The notes under the pieces: generated by a model
What the model saw: only the letters and a program-made list of their open reading frames with translations
Database searches by the model: none
What the model was told of the DNA's origin: nothing
Shown here: piece after piece, positions 22,301 through 35,430 of the stretch
How the letters are laid out: each line of letters begins with the position of its first letter
Numbering within the stretch: the first letter of the stretch is position 1
Assembly (NCBI GenBank): GCA_964036275.1
Contig: OZ038435.1
Location: 22,054,559 to 22,118,558, forward strand
Length of the DNA: 64,000 bases
Reading direction: 5' to 3'
Origin: Litoditis marina
Taxonomy: Eukaryota; Nematoda; Chromadorea; Rhabditida; Rhabditidae
Translations under genes and position numbers: made by a program

Positions 22301-25300
22301 TGTAATTGTCTTAACATGACCGATTTAATGTAGTAGGCCAGTGTTGATAAATCATCTTATACGTTACCTTCATGAAGTAATATGTTACTCATTGAGAATA
22401 AATTGATGTATCGAGGTTCCTCCCAATTTCCCACGAGACACGTGACATAGTACACGCAGGGAGAACATAATTGTAATTGTCTTAACATGACCGATTTAAT
22501 GTAGTAGGCCAGTGTTGATAAACCATCTTATACGTTACCTTCATGAAGTAATATGTTACTCATTGAAAATAAATTGATGTCTCAAGGTTCCTCCCAATTT
22601 TCCACGAGACACGTGACTTAGTACACGCAGGGAGAACATAATTGTAATTGTCTTAACATGACCGATTTAATGTAGTAGGCCAGTGTTGATAAATCATCTT
22701 ATACGTTACCTTCATGAAGTAATATGTTACTCATTGAGAATAAATTGATGTATCGAGGTTCCTCCCAATTTCCCACGAGACACGTGACATAGTACACGCA
22801 GGGATAACATAATTGTAATTGTCTTAACATGACCGATTTAATGTAGTAGGCCAGTGTTGATGAACCATCTTATACGTTACCTTCATGAAGTAATATGTTA
22901 CTCATTGAAAATAAATTGATGTCTCGAGGTTCCTCCCAATTTCCCACGAGACACGTGACTTAGTACACGCAGGGAGAACATAATTGTAATTGTCTTAACA
23001 TGACCGATTTAATGTAGTAGGCCAGTGTTGATAAACCATCTTATACGTTACCTTCATGAAGTAATATGTTACTCATTGAAAATAAATTGATGTCTCGAGG
23101 TTCCTCCCAATTTCCCACGAGACACGTGACTTAGTAGACGCAGGGAGAACATAATTGTAATTGTCTCAACATGACCGATTTAATGTAGTAGGCCAGTGTT
23201 GATAAACCATCTTATACGTTACCTTCATGAAGTAATATGTTACTCATTGAAAATAAATTGATGTCTCGAGGTTCCTCCCAATTTCCCACGAGACACGTGA
23301 CTTAGTACACGCAGGGAGAACATAATTGTAATTGTCTTAACATGACCGATTTAATGTAGTAGGCCAGTGTTCATGGACCATCTTATACGTTACCTTCATG
23401 AAGTAATATGTTACTCATTGAAAATAAATTGATGTCTCGAGGTTCCTCCCAATTTCCCACGAGACACGTGACTTAGTAGACGCAGGGAGAACATAATTGT
23501 AATTGTCTCAACATGACCGATTTAATGTAGTAGGCCAGTGTTGATAAACCATCTTATACGTCACCTTCATGAAGTAATATGTTACTCATTGAAAATAAAT
23601 TGATGTCTCGAGGTTCCTCCCAATTTCCCACGAGACACGTGACTTAGTACACGCAGGGAGAACATAATTGTAATTGTCTTAACATGACCGATTTAATGTA
23701 GTAGGCCAGTGTTCATGGACCATCTTATACGTTACCTTCATGAAGTAATATGTTACTCATTGAAAATAAATTGATGTCTCGAGGTTCCTCCCAATTTCCC
23801 ACGAGACACGTGAGTTAGTACACGCAGGGAGAACATAATTGTAATTGTCTTAACATGACCGATTTAATGTAGTAGGCCAGTGTTGATGAACCATCTTATA
23901 CGTTACCTTCATGAAGTAATATGTTACTCATTGAAAATAAATTGATGTCTCGAGGTTCCTCCCAATTTCCCACGAGACACGTGACTTAGTAGACGCAGGG
24001 AGAACATAATTGTAATTGTCTTAACATGACCGATTTAATGTAGTAGGCCAGTGTTGATGAACCATCCTATACGTTACCTTCATGAAGTAATATGTTACTC
24101 ATTGAAAATAAATTGATGTCTCGAGGTTCCTCTTAATTTCCCACGAGACACGTGACTTAGTACACGCAGGAAAAACATAATTGTAATTGTCTTAACATGA
24201 CCGATTTAATGTAGTAGGCCAGTGTTGATAAACCATCTTATACGTTACCTTCATGAAGTAATATGTTACTCATTGAAAATAAATTGATGTCTCGAGGTTC
24301 CTCCCAATTTCCCACAAGACACGTGACTTAGTAGACGCAGGGAGAACATAATTGTAATTGTCTCAACATGACCGATTTAATGTAGTAGGCCAGTGTTGAT
24401 AAACCATCTTATACGTTACCTTCATGAAGTAATATGTTACTCATTGAAAATAAATTGATGTCTCGAGGTTCCTCCCAATTTCCCACGAGACACGTGACTT
24501 AGTACACGCAGGGAGAACATAATTGTAATTGTCTTAACATGACCGATTTAATGTAGTAGGCCAGTGTTCATGGACCATCTTATACGTTACCTTCATGAAG
24601 TAATATGTTACTCATTGAAAATAAATTGATGTCTCGAGGTTCCTCCCAATTTCCCACGAGACACGTGAGTTAGTACACGCAGGGAGAACATAATTGTAAT
24701 TGTCTTAACATGACCGATTTAATGTAGTAGGCCAGTGTTGATGAACCATCTTATACGTTACCTTCATGAAGTAATATGTTACTCATTGAAAATAAATTGA
24801 TGTCTCGAGGTTCCTCCCAATTTCCCACGAGACACGTGACTTAGTAGACGCAGGAGAACATAATTGTAATTGTCTTAACATGACCGATTTAATGTAGTAG
24901 GCCAGTGTTGATGAACCATCCTATACGTTACCTTCATGAAGTAATATGTTACTCATTGAAAATAAATTGATGTCTCGAGGTTCCTCTTAATTTCCCACGA
25001 GACACGTGACTTAGTACACGCAGGAAAAACATAATTGTAATTGTCTTAACATGACCGATTTAATGTAGTAGGCCAGTGTTGATAAACCATCTTATACGTT
25101 ACCTTCATGAAGTAATATGTTACTCATTGAAAATAAATTGATGTCTCGAGGTTCCTCCCAATTTCCCACGAGACACGTGACTTAGTACACGCAGGGAGAA
25201 CATAATTGTAATTGTCTTAACATGACCGATTTAATGTAGTAGGTCAGTGTTGATAAACCTTCTCTTACGTTACTTTCATGAAGTTATATGTTACTCATTG

Positions 25301-25694
25301 AGAATAAGTTGATGTTTCGAGGTTCCTCCCAATTTCCCACGAGACACGTGACTTAGTACACGCAGGGAGAACATAATTGTAATTGTCTTAACATGACCGA
25401 TTTAATGTAGTAGGCCAGTGTTGATAAACCATCTTATACGTTACCTTCATGAAGTAATATGTTACTCATTGAAAATAAATTGATGTCTCGAGGTTCCTCC
25501 CAATTTCCCACGAGACACGCGACTTAGTACACGCAGGGAGAACATAATTGTAATTGTCTTAACATGACCGATTTAATGTAGTAGGCCAGTGTTGATAAAC
25601 CATCTTATATGTTACCTTCATGAAGTAATATGTTACTCATTGAAAATAAATTGATGTCTCGAGGTTCCTCCCCAATTTCCCACGAGACACGTGA
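22300..25694 (+). repeat. Overlapping 12- and 5-monomer duplications
   Basis: CCTCTTAATTT is at 22081, at 24133 (2,052 bp, exactly 12 monomers) and at 24987 (854 bp, five monomers less one base). The set TTCATGGACC, GTGAGTTAG, GTAGACGCAG, CATCCTATAC, CTCTTAATTT repeats in order before the last two. A TATCGAGG/GACATAG monomer is doubled near 22.4 and 22.75 kb. At about 25,233 a lone CCTTCTC monomer with AATAAGTTGATGTTTCG and the private TAGGTCAG appears, far from its relatives. Confidence 0.65.
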
Positions 25695-28600
25695 CTTAGT
25701 ACACGCAGGAAAAACATAATTGTAATTGTCTTAACATGACCGATTTAATGTAGTAGGCCAGTGTTGATAAACCATCTTATACGTTACCTTCATGAAGTAA
25801 TATGTTACTCATTGAAAATAAATTGATGTCTCGAGGTTCCTCCCAATTTCCCACGAGACACGTGACTTAGTACACGCAGGAAAAACATAATTGTAATTGT
25901 CTTAACATGACCGATTTAATGTAGTAGGCCAGTGTTGATAAACCATCTTATACGTTACCTTCATGAAGTAATATGTTACTCATTGAAAATAAATTGATGT
26001 CTCAAGGTTCCTCCCAATTTTCCACGAGACACGTGACTTAGTACACGCAGAGAGAACATGATTGTAATTGTCTTAACATGACCGATTTAATGTAGTAGGC
26101 CAGTGTTGATAAACCATCTTATACGTTACCTTCATGAAGTAATATGTTACTCATTGAGAATAAATTGATGTATCGAGGTTCCTCCCAATTTCCCACGAGA
26201 CACGTGACATAGTACACGCAGGGAGAACATAATTGTAATTGTCTTAACATGACCGATTTAATGTAGTAGGCCAGTGTTGATGAACCATCTTATACGTTAC
26301 CTTCATGAAGTAATATGTTACTCATTGAAAATAAATTGATGTCTCGAGGTTCCTCCCAATTTCCCACGAGACACGTGACTTAGTACACGCAGGGAGAACA
26401 TAATTGTAATTGTCTTAACATGACCGATTTAATGTAGTAGGCCAGTGTTGATAAACCATCTATACGTTACCTTCATGAAGTAATATGTTACTCATTGAAA
26501 ATAAATTGATGTCTCGAGGTTCCTCCCAATTTCCCACGAGACACGTGACTTAGTACACGCAGGAAAAACATAATTGTAATTGTCTTAACATGACCGATTT
26601 AATGTAGTAGGCCAGTGTTGATAAACCATCTTATACGTTACCTTCATGAAGTAATATGTTACTCATTGAAAATAAATTGATGTCTCAAGGTTCCTCCCAA
26701 TTTTCCACGAGACACGTGACTTAGTACACGCAGAGAGAACATGATTGTAATTGTCTTAACATGACCGATTTAATGTAGTAGGCCAGTGTTGATAAACCAT
26801 CTTATATGTTACCTTCATGAAGTAATATGTTACTCATTGAAAATAAATTGATGTCTCGAGGTTCCTCCCAATTTCCCACGAGACACGTGACTTAGTACAC
26901 GCAGGAAAAACATAATTGTAATTTTCTTAACATGACCGATTTAATGTAGTAGGCCAGTGTTGATAAACCATCTTATACGTTACCTTCATAAAGTAATATG
27001 TTACTCATTGAAAATAAATTGATGTCTCGAGGTTCCTCCCAATTTCCCACGAGACACGTGACTTAGTACACGCAGGAAAAACATAATTGTAATTGTCTTA
27101 ACATGACCGATTTAATGTAGTAGGCCAGTGTTGATAAACCATCTTATACGTTACCTTCATGAAGTAATATGTTACTCATTGAAAATAAATTGATGTCTCA
27201 AGGTTCCTCCCAATTTTCCACGAGACACGTGACTTAGTACACGCAGAGAGAACATGATTGTAATTGTCTTAACATGACCGATTTAATGTAGTAGGCCAGT
27301 GTTGATAAACCATCTTATATGTTACCTTCATGAAGTAATATGTTACTCATTGAAAATAAATTGATGTCTCGAGGTTCCTCCCAATTTCCCACGAGACATG
27401 TGACTTAGTACACGCAGGAAAAACATAATTGTAATTGTCTTAACATGACCGATTTAATGTAGTAGGCCAGTGTTGATAAACCATCTTATACGTTACCTTC
27501 ATGAAGTAATATGTTACTCATTGAAAATAAATTGATGTCTCGAGGTTCCTCCCAATTTCCCACGAGACACGTGACTTAGTACACGCAGGAAAAACATAAT
27601 TGTAATTGTCTTAACATGACCGATTTAATGTAGTAGGCCAGTGTTGATAAACCATCTTATACGTTACCTTCATGAAGTAATATGTTACTCATTGAAAATA
27701 AATTGATGTCTCGAGGTTCCTCCCAATTTCCCACGAGACACGTGACTTAGTACACGCAGGAAAAACATAATTATAATTGTCTTAACATGACCGATTTAAT
27801 GTAGTAGGCCAGTGTTGATAAACCATCTTATACGTTACCTTCATGAAGTAATATGTTACTCATTGAAAATAAATTGATGTCTCAAGGTTCCTCCCAATTT
27901 TCCACGAGACACGTGACTTAGTACACGCAGAGAGAACATGATTGTAATTGTCTTAACATGACCGATTTAATGTAGTAGGCCAGTGTTGATAAACCATCTT
28001 ATATGTTACCTTCATGAAGTAATATGTTACTCATTGAAAATAAATTGATGTCTCGAGGTTCCTCCCAATTTCCACGAGACATGTGACTTAGTACACGCAG
28101 GAAAAACATAATTGTAATTGTCTTAACATGACCGATTTAATGTAGTAGGCCAGTGTTGATAAACCATCTTATACGTTACCTTCATGAAGTAATATGTTAC
28201 TCATTGAAAATAAATTGATGTCTCGAGGTTCCTCCCAATTTCCCACGAGACACGTGACTTAGTACACGCAGGAAAAACATAATTGTAATTGTCTTAACAT
28301 GACCGATTTAATGTAGTAGGCCAGTGTTGATAAACCATCTTATACGTTACCTTCATGAAGTAATATGTTACTCATTGAAAATAAATTGATGTCTCAAGGT
28401 TCCTCCCAATTTTCCACGAGACACGTGACTTAGTACACGCAGAGAGAACATGATTGTAATTGTCTTAACATGACCGATTTAATGTAGTAGGCCAGTGTTG
28501 ATAAACCATCTTATACGTTACCTTCATGAAGTAATATGTTACTCATTGAGAATAAATTGATGTATCGAGGTTCCTCCCAATTTCCCACGAGACACGTGAC

Positions 28601-30563
28601 ATAGTACACGCAGGGAGAACATAATTGTAATTGTCTTAACATGACCGATTTAATGTAGTAGGCCAGTGTTGATGAACCATCTTATACGTTACCTTCATGA
28701 AGTAATATGTTACTCATTGAAAATAAATTGATGTCTCGAGGTTCCTCCCAATTTCCCACGAGACACGTGACTTAGTACACGCAGGGAGAACATAATTGTA
28801 ATTGTCTTAACATGACCGATTTAATGTAGTAGGCCAGTGTTGATAAACCATCTTATACGTTACCTTCATGAAGTAATATGTTACTCATTGAAAATAAATT
28901 GATGTCTCGAGGTTCCTCCCAATTTCCCACGAGACACGTGACTTAGTACACGCAGGAAAAACATAATTGTAATTGTCTTAACATGACCGATTTAATGTAG
29001 TAGGCCAGTGTTGATAAACCATCTTATACGTTACCTTCATGAAGTAATATGTTACTCATTGAAAATAAATTGATGTCTCAAGGTTCCTCCCAATTTTCCA
29101 CGAGACACGTGACTTAGTACACGCAGAGAGAACATGATTGTAATTGTCTTAACATGACCGATTTAATGTAGTAGGCCAGTGTTGATAAACCATCTTATAT
29201 GTTACCTTCATGAAGTAATATGTTACTCATTGAAAATAAATTGATGTCTCGAGGTTCCTCCCAATTTCCCACGAGACACGTGACTTAGTACACGCAGGAA
29301 AAACATAATTGTAATTTTCTTAACATGACCGATTTAATGTAGTAGGCCAGTGTTGATAAACCATCTTATACGTTACCTTCATAAAGTAATATGTTACTCA
29401 TTGAAAATAAATTGATGTCTCGAGGTTCCTCCCAATTTCCCACGAGACACGTGACTTAGTACACGCAGGAAAAACATAATTGTAATTGTCTTAACATGAC
29501 CGATTTAATGTAGTAGGCCAGTGTTGATAAACCATCTTATACGTTACCTTCATGAAGTAATATGTTACTCATTGAAAATAAATTGATGTCTCAAGGTTCC
29601 TCCCAATTTTCCACGAGACACGTGACTTAGTACACGCAGAGAGAACATGATTGTAATTGTCTTAACATGACCGATTTAATGTAGTAGGCCAGTGTTGATA
29701 AACCATCTTATATGTTACCTTCATGAAGTAATATGTTACTCATTGAAAATAAATTGATGTCTCGAGGTTCCTCCCAATTTCCCACGAGACATGTGACTTA
29801 GTACACGCAGGAAAAACATAATTGTAATTGTCTTAACATGACCGATTTAATGTAGTAGGCCAGTGTTGATAAACCATCTTATACGTTACCTTCATGAAGT
29901 AATATGTTACTCATTGAAAATAAATTGATGTCTCGAGGTTCCTCCCAATTTCCCACGAGACACGTGACTTAGTACACGCAGGAAAAACATAATTGTAATT
30001 GTCTTAACATGACCGATTTAATGTAGTAGGCCAGTGTTGATAAACCATCTTATACGTTACCTTCATGAAGTAATATGTTACTCATTGAAAATAAATTGAT
30101 GTCTCGAGGTTCCTCCCAATTTCCCACGAGACACGTGACTTAGTACACGCAGGAAAAACATAATTATAATTGTCTTAACATGACCGATTTAATGTAGTAG
30201 GCCAGTGTTGATAAACCATCTTATACGTTACCTTCATGAAGTAATATGTTACTCATTGAAAATAAATTGATGTCTCAAGGTTCCTCCCAATTTTCCACGA
30301 GACACGTGACTTAGTACACGCAGAGAGAACATGATTGTAATTGTCTTAACATGACCGATTTAATGTAGTAGGCCAGTGTTGATAAACCATCTTATATGTT
30401 ACCTTCATGAAGTAATATGTTACTCATTGAAAATAAATTGATGTCTCGAGGTTCCTCCCAATTTCCCACGAGACATGTGACTTAGTACACGCAGGAAAAA
30501 CATAATTGTAATTGTCTTAACATGACCGATTTAATGTAGTAGGCCAGTGTTGATAAACCATCT
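25695..30563 (+). repeat. 14-monomer higher-order repeat, two tandem copies (period 2,393 bp)
   Basis: AATTTTCTTAAC at 26921 and 29314 and other markers (TATCGAGG with GACATAG; CATAAAGTAATATG; CACGAGACATGTG) recur 2,393 bp apart, 14 monomers less one base. Copy 1 spans about 25695-28170 and copy 2 about 28088-30563. They are nearly identical. Private differences include a short deletion, CATCTATACG, near 26459 and TTCCACGAG near 28070, both in copy 1. The block consists mainly of GGAAAAACAT monomers and the CTCAAGG/TTATATG pair. Confidence 0.82.
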
Positions 30564-31839
30564 TATATGTTACCTTCATGAAGTAATATGTTACTCATTG
30601 AAAATAAATTGATGTCTCGAGGTTCCTCCCAATTTCCCACGAGACATGTGACTTAGTACACGCAGGAAAAACATAATTGTAATTGTCTTAACATGACCGA
30701 TTTAATGTAGTAGGCCAGTGTTGATAAACCATCTTATACGTTACCTTCATGAAGTAATATGTTACTCATTGAAAATAAATTGATGTCTCGAGGTTCCTCC
30801 CAATTTCCCACGAGACACGTGACTTAGTACACGCAGGAAAAACATAATTATAATTGTCTTAACATGACCGATTTAATGTAGTAGGCCAGTGTTGATAAAC
30901 CATCTTATACGTTACCTTCATGAAGTAATATGTTACTCATTGAAAATAAATTGATGTCTCAAGGTTCCTCCCAATTTTCCACGAGACACGTGACTTAGTA
31001 CACGCAGAGAGAACATGATTGTAATTGTCTTAACATGACCGATTTAATGTAGTAGGCCAGTGTTGATAAACCATCTTATATGTTACCTTCATGAAGTAAT
31101 ATGTTACTCATTGAAAATAAATTGATGTCTCGAGGTTCCTCCCAATTTCCCACGAGACATGTGACTTAGTACACGCAGGAAAAACATAATTGTAATTGTC
31201 TTAACATGACCGATTTAATGTAGTAGGCCAGTGTTGATAAACCATCTTATACGTTACCTTCATGAAGTAATATGTTACTCATTGAAAATAAATTGATGTC
31301 TCGAGGTTCCTCCCAATTTCCCACGAGACACGTGACTTAGTACACGCAGGAAAAACATAATTGTAATTGTCTTAACATGACCGATTTAATGTAGTAGGCC
31401 AGTGTTGATAAACCATCTTATACGTTACATTCATGAAGTAATATGTTACTCATTGAAAATAAATTGATGTCTCGAGGTTCCTCCCAATTTCCACGAGACA
31501 CGTGACTTAGTACACGCAGGAAAAACATAATTGTAATTGTCTTAACATGACCGATTTAATGTAGTAGGCCAGTGTTGATAAACCATCTTATACGTTACCT
31601 TCATGAAGTAATATGTTACTCATTGAAAATAAATTGATGTCTCGAGGTTCCTCCCAATTTCCCACGACACACGTGACTTAGTACACGCAGGGAGAACATA
31701 ATTGTAATTGTCTTAACATGACCGATTTAATGTAGTAGGCCAGTGTTGATAAACCATCTTATACGTTACCTTCATGAAGTAATATGTTACTCATTGAAAA
31801 TAAATTGATGTCTCGAGGTTCCTCCCAATTTCCCACGAG
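30564..31839 (+). repeat. Satellite segment between two higher-order blocks
   Basis: About seven monomers continue the GGAAAAACAT and CATGTG subtypes of the block to the left. A TTACATTCATG monomer with TTCCACGAG follows (about 31.4-31.5 kb), then a private CACGACACACG at about 31.67 kb. Nothing other than satellite is present. Confidence 0.7.
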
Positions 31840-33885
31840 ATACGTGACTTAGTACACGCAGGGAGAACATAATTGTAATTGTATTAACATGACCGATTTA
31901 ATGTAGTAGGCCAGTGGTGATGAACCATCTTATACGTTACCTTCATGAACTAATATGTTACTCATTGAAAATAAATTGATGTCTCGAGGTTCCTCCCAAT
32001 TTCCCACGAGACACGTGACTTAGTACACGCAGGGAGAACATAATTGTAATTGTCTCAACATGACCGATTTAATGTAGTAGGCCCAGTGTTGATAAACCAT
32101 CTTATACGTTACCTTCATGAAGTAATATGTTACTCATTGAAAATAAATTGATGTCTCGAGGTTCCTCCCAATTTCCCACGAGACACGTGACTTAGTACAC
32201 GCAGGGAGAACATAATTGTAATTGTCTTAACATGACCGATTTAATGTAGTAGGCCAGTGTTCATGGACCATCTTATACGTTACCTTCATGAAGTAATATG
32301 TTACTCATTGAAAATAAATTGATGTCTCGAGGTTCCTCCCAATTTCCCACGAGACACGTGAGTTAGTACACGCAGGGAGAACATAATTGTAATTGTCTTA
32401 ACATGACCGATTTAATGTAGTAGGCCAGTGTTGATGAACCATCTTATACGTTACCTTCATGAAGTAATATGTTACTCATTGAAAATAAATTGATGTCTCG
32501 AGGTTCCTCCCAATTTCCCACGAGACACGTGACTTAGTACACGCAGGGAGAACATAATTGTAATTGTCTTAACATGACCGATTTAATGTAGTAGGCCAGT
32601 GTTGATGAACCATCTTATACGTTACCTTCATGAAGTAATATGTTACTCATTGAAAATAAATTGATGTCTCGAGGTTCCTCCCAATTTCCCACGAGACACG
32701 TGACTTAGTAGACGCAGGGAGAACATAATTGTAATTGTCTTAACATGACCGATTTAATGTAGTAGGCCAGTGTTGATGAACCATCCTATACGTTAACTTC
32801 ATGAAGTAATATGTTACTCATTGAAAATAAATTGATGTCTCGAGGTTCCTCTTATTTTCCCACGAGATACGTGACTTAGTACACGCAGGGAGAACATAAT
32901 TGTAATTGTATTAACATGACCGATTTAATGTAGTAGGCCAGTGGTGATGAACCATCTTATACGTTACCTTCATGAACTAATATGTTACTCATTGAAAATA
33001 AATTGATGTCTCGAGGTTCCTCCCAATTTCCCACGAGACACGTGACTTAGTACACGCAGGGAGAACATAATTGTAATTGTCTCAACATGACCGATTTAAT
33101 GTAGTAGGCCAGTGTTGATAAACCATCTTATACGTTACCTTCATAGAAGTAATATGTTACTCATTGAAAATAAATTGATGTCTCGAGGTTCCTCCCAATT
33201 TCCCACGAGACACGTGACTTAGTACACGCAGGGAGAACATAATTGTAATTGTCTTAACATGACCGATTTAATGTAGTAGGCCAGTGTTCATGGACCATCT
33301 TATACGTTACCTTCATGAAGTAATATGTTACTCATTGAAAATAAATTGATGTCTCGAGGTTCCTCCCAATTTCCCACGAGACACGTGAGTTAGTACACGC
33401 AGGGAGAACATAATTGTAATTGTCTTAACATGACCGATTTAATGTAGTAGGCCAGTGTTGATGAACCATCTTATACGTTACCTTCATGAAGTAATATGTT
33501 ACTCATTGAAAATAAATTGATGTCTCGAGGTTCCTCCCAATTTCCCACGAGACACGTGACTTAGTACACGCAGGGAGAACATAATTGTAATTGTCTTAAC
33601 ATGACCGATTTAATGTAGTAGGCCAGTGTTGATGAACCATCTTATACGTTACCTTCATGAAGTAATATGTTACTCATTGAAAATAAATTGATGTCTCGAG
33701 GTTCCTCCCAATTTCCCACGAGACACGTGACTTAGTAGACGCAGGGAGAACATAATTGTAATTGTCTTAACATGACCGATTTAATGTAGTAGGCCAGTGT
33801 TGATGAACCATCCTATACGTTAACTTCATGAAGTAATATGTTACTCATTGAAAATAAATTGATGTCTCGAGGTTCCTCTTAATTT
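31840..33885 (+). repeat. Six-monomer higher-order repeat, two tandem copies (period 1,027 bp)
   Basis: GTATTAACATG at 31881 and 32908 and CGTTAACTTC at 32791 and 33818 are each 1,027 bp apart, six monomers plus one base. The extra base is a third C in GGCCCAGTG near 32082, in copy 1 only. Copy 2 has its own insertion, TTCATAGAAG, near 33143. Copy 1 ends with a composite CCTCTTATTTTCCC near 32850 that mixes the CTCTTAATTT and TTTTCC variants. Confidence 0.8.
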
Positions 33886-35430
33886 CCCACGAGACACGTG
33901 ACTTAGTACACGCAGGGAGAACATAATTGTAATTGTCTTAACATGACCGATTTAATGTAGTAGGCCAGTGTTGATAAATCATCTTATACGTTACCTTCAT
34001 GAAGTAATATGTTACTCATTGAGAATAAATTGATGTATCGAGGTTCCTCCCAATTTCCCACGAGACACGTGACATAGTACACGCAGGGAGAACATAATTG
34101 TAATTGTCTTAACATGACCGATTTAATGTAGTAGGCCAGTGTTGATAAACCATCTTATACGTTACCTTCATGAAGTAATATGTTACTCATTGAAAATAAA
34201 TTGATGTCTCAAGGTTCCTCCCAATTTTCCACGAGACACGTGACTTAGTACACGCAGGGAGAACATAATTGTAATTGTCTTAACATGACCGATTTAATGT
34301 AGTAGGCCAGTGTTGATAAATCATCTTATACGTTACCTTCATGAAGTAATATGTTACTAATTGAGAATAAATTGATGTATCGAGGTTCCTCCCAATTTCC
34401 CACGAGACACGTGACATAGTACACGCAGGGAGAACATAATTGTAATTGTCTTAACATGACCGATTTAATGTAGTAGGCCAGTGTTGATGAACCATCTTAT
34501 ACGTTACCTTCATGAAGTAATATGTTACTCATTGAAAATAAATTGATGTCTCGAGGTTCCTCCCAATTTCCCACGAGACACGTGACTTAGTACACGCAGG
34601 GAGAACATAATTGTAATTGTCTTAACATGACCGATTTAATGTAGTAGGCCAGTGTTGATAAACCATCTTATACGTTACCTTCATGAAGTAATATGTTACT
34701 CATTGAAAATAAATTGATGTCTCGAGGTTCCTCCCAATTTCCCACGAGACACGTGAGTTAGTACACGCAGAGAGAACATGATTGTAATTGTCTTAACATG
34801 ACCGATTTAATGTAGTAGGCCAGTGTTGATAAACCATCTTATATGTTACCTTCATGAAGTAATATGTTACTCATTGAAAATAAATTGATGTCTCAAGGTT
34901 CCTCCCAATTTTCCACGAGACACGTGACTTAGTACACGCAGAGAGAACATGATTGTAATTGTCTTAACATGACCGATTTAATGTAGTAGGCCAGTGTTGA
35001 TAAACCATCTTATATGTTACCTTCATGAAGTAATATGTTACTCATTGAAAATAAATTGATGTCTCGAGGTTCCTCCCAATTTCCCACGAGACACGTGACT
35101 TAGTACACGCAGGGAGAACATAATTGTAATTGTCTTAACATGACCGATTTAATGTAGTAGGCCAGTGTTGATAAACCATCTTATACGTTACCTTCATGAA
35201 GTAATATGTTACTCATTGAAAATAAATTGATGTCTCGAGGTTCCTCCCAATTTCCCACGAGACACGTGACTTAGTAGACGCAGGGAGAACATAATTGTAA
35301 TTGTCTTAACATGACCGATTTAATGTAGTAGGCCAGTGTTGATGAACCATCCTATACGTTACCTTCATGAAGTAATATGTTACTCATTGAAAATAAATTG
35401 ATGTCTCGAGGTTCCTCTTAATTTCCCACG
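33886..35430 (+). repeat. Satellite segment with duplicated TATCGAGG monomers
   Basis: TATCGAGG/GACATAG monomers near 34.05 and 34.38 kb alternate with CTCAAGG monomers and resemble the arrangement at 22.4-22.8 kb. The second carries GTTACTAATTG. The segment ends with a CTCTTAATTT monomer at about 35,409, after which the 20-monomer repeat begins. Confidence 0.65.
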
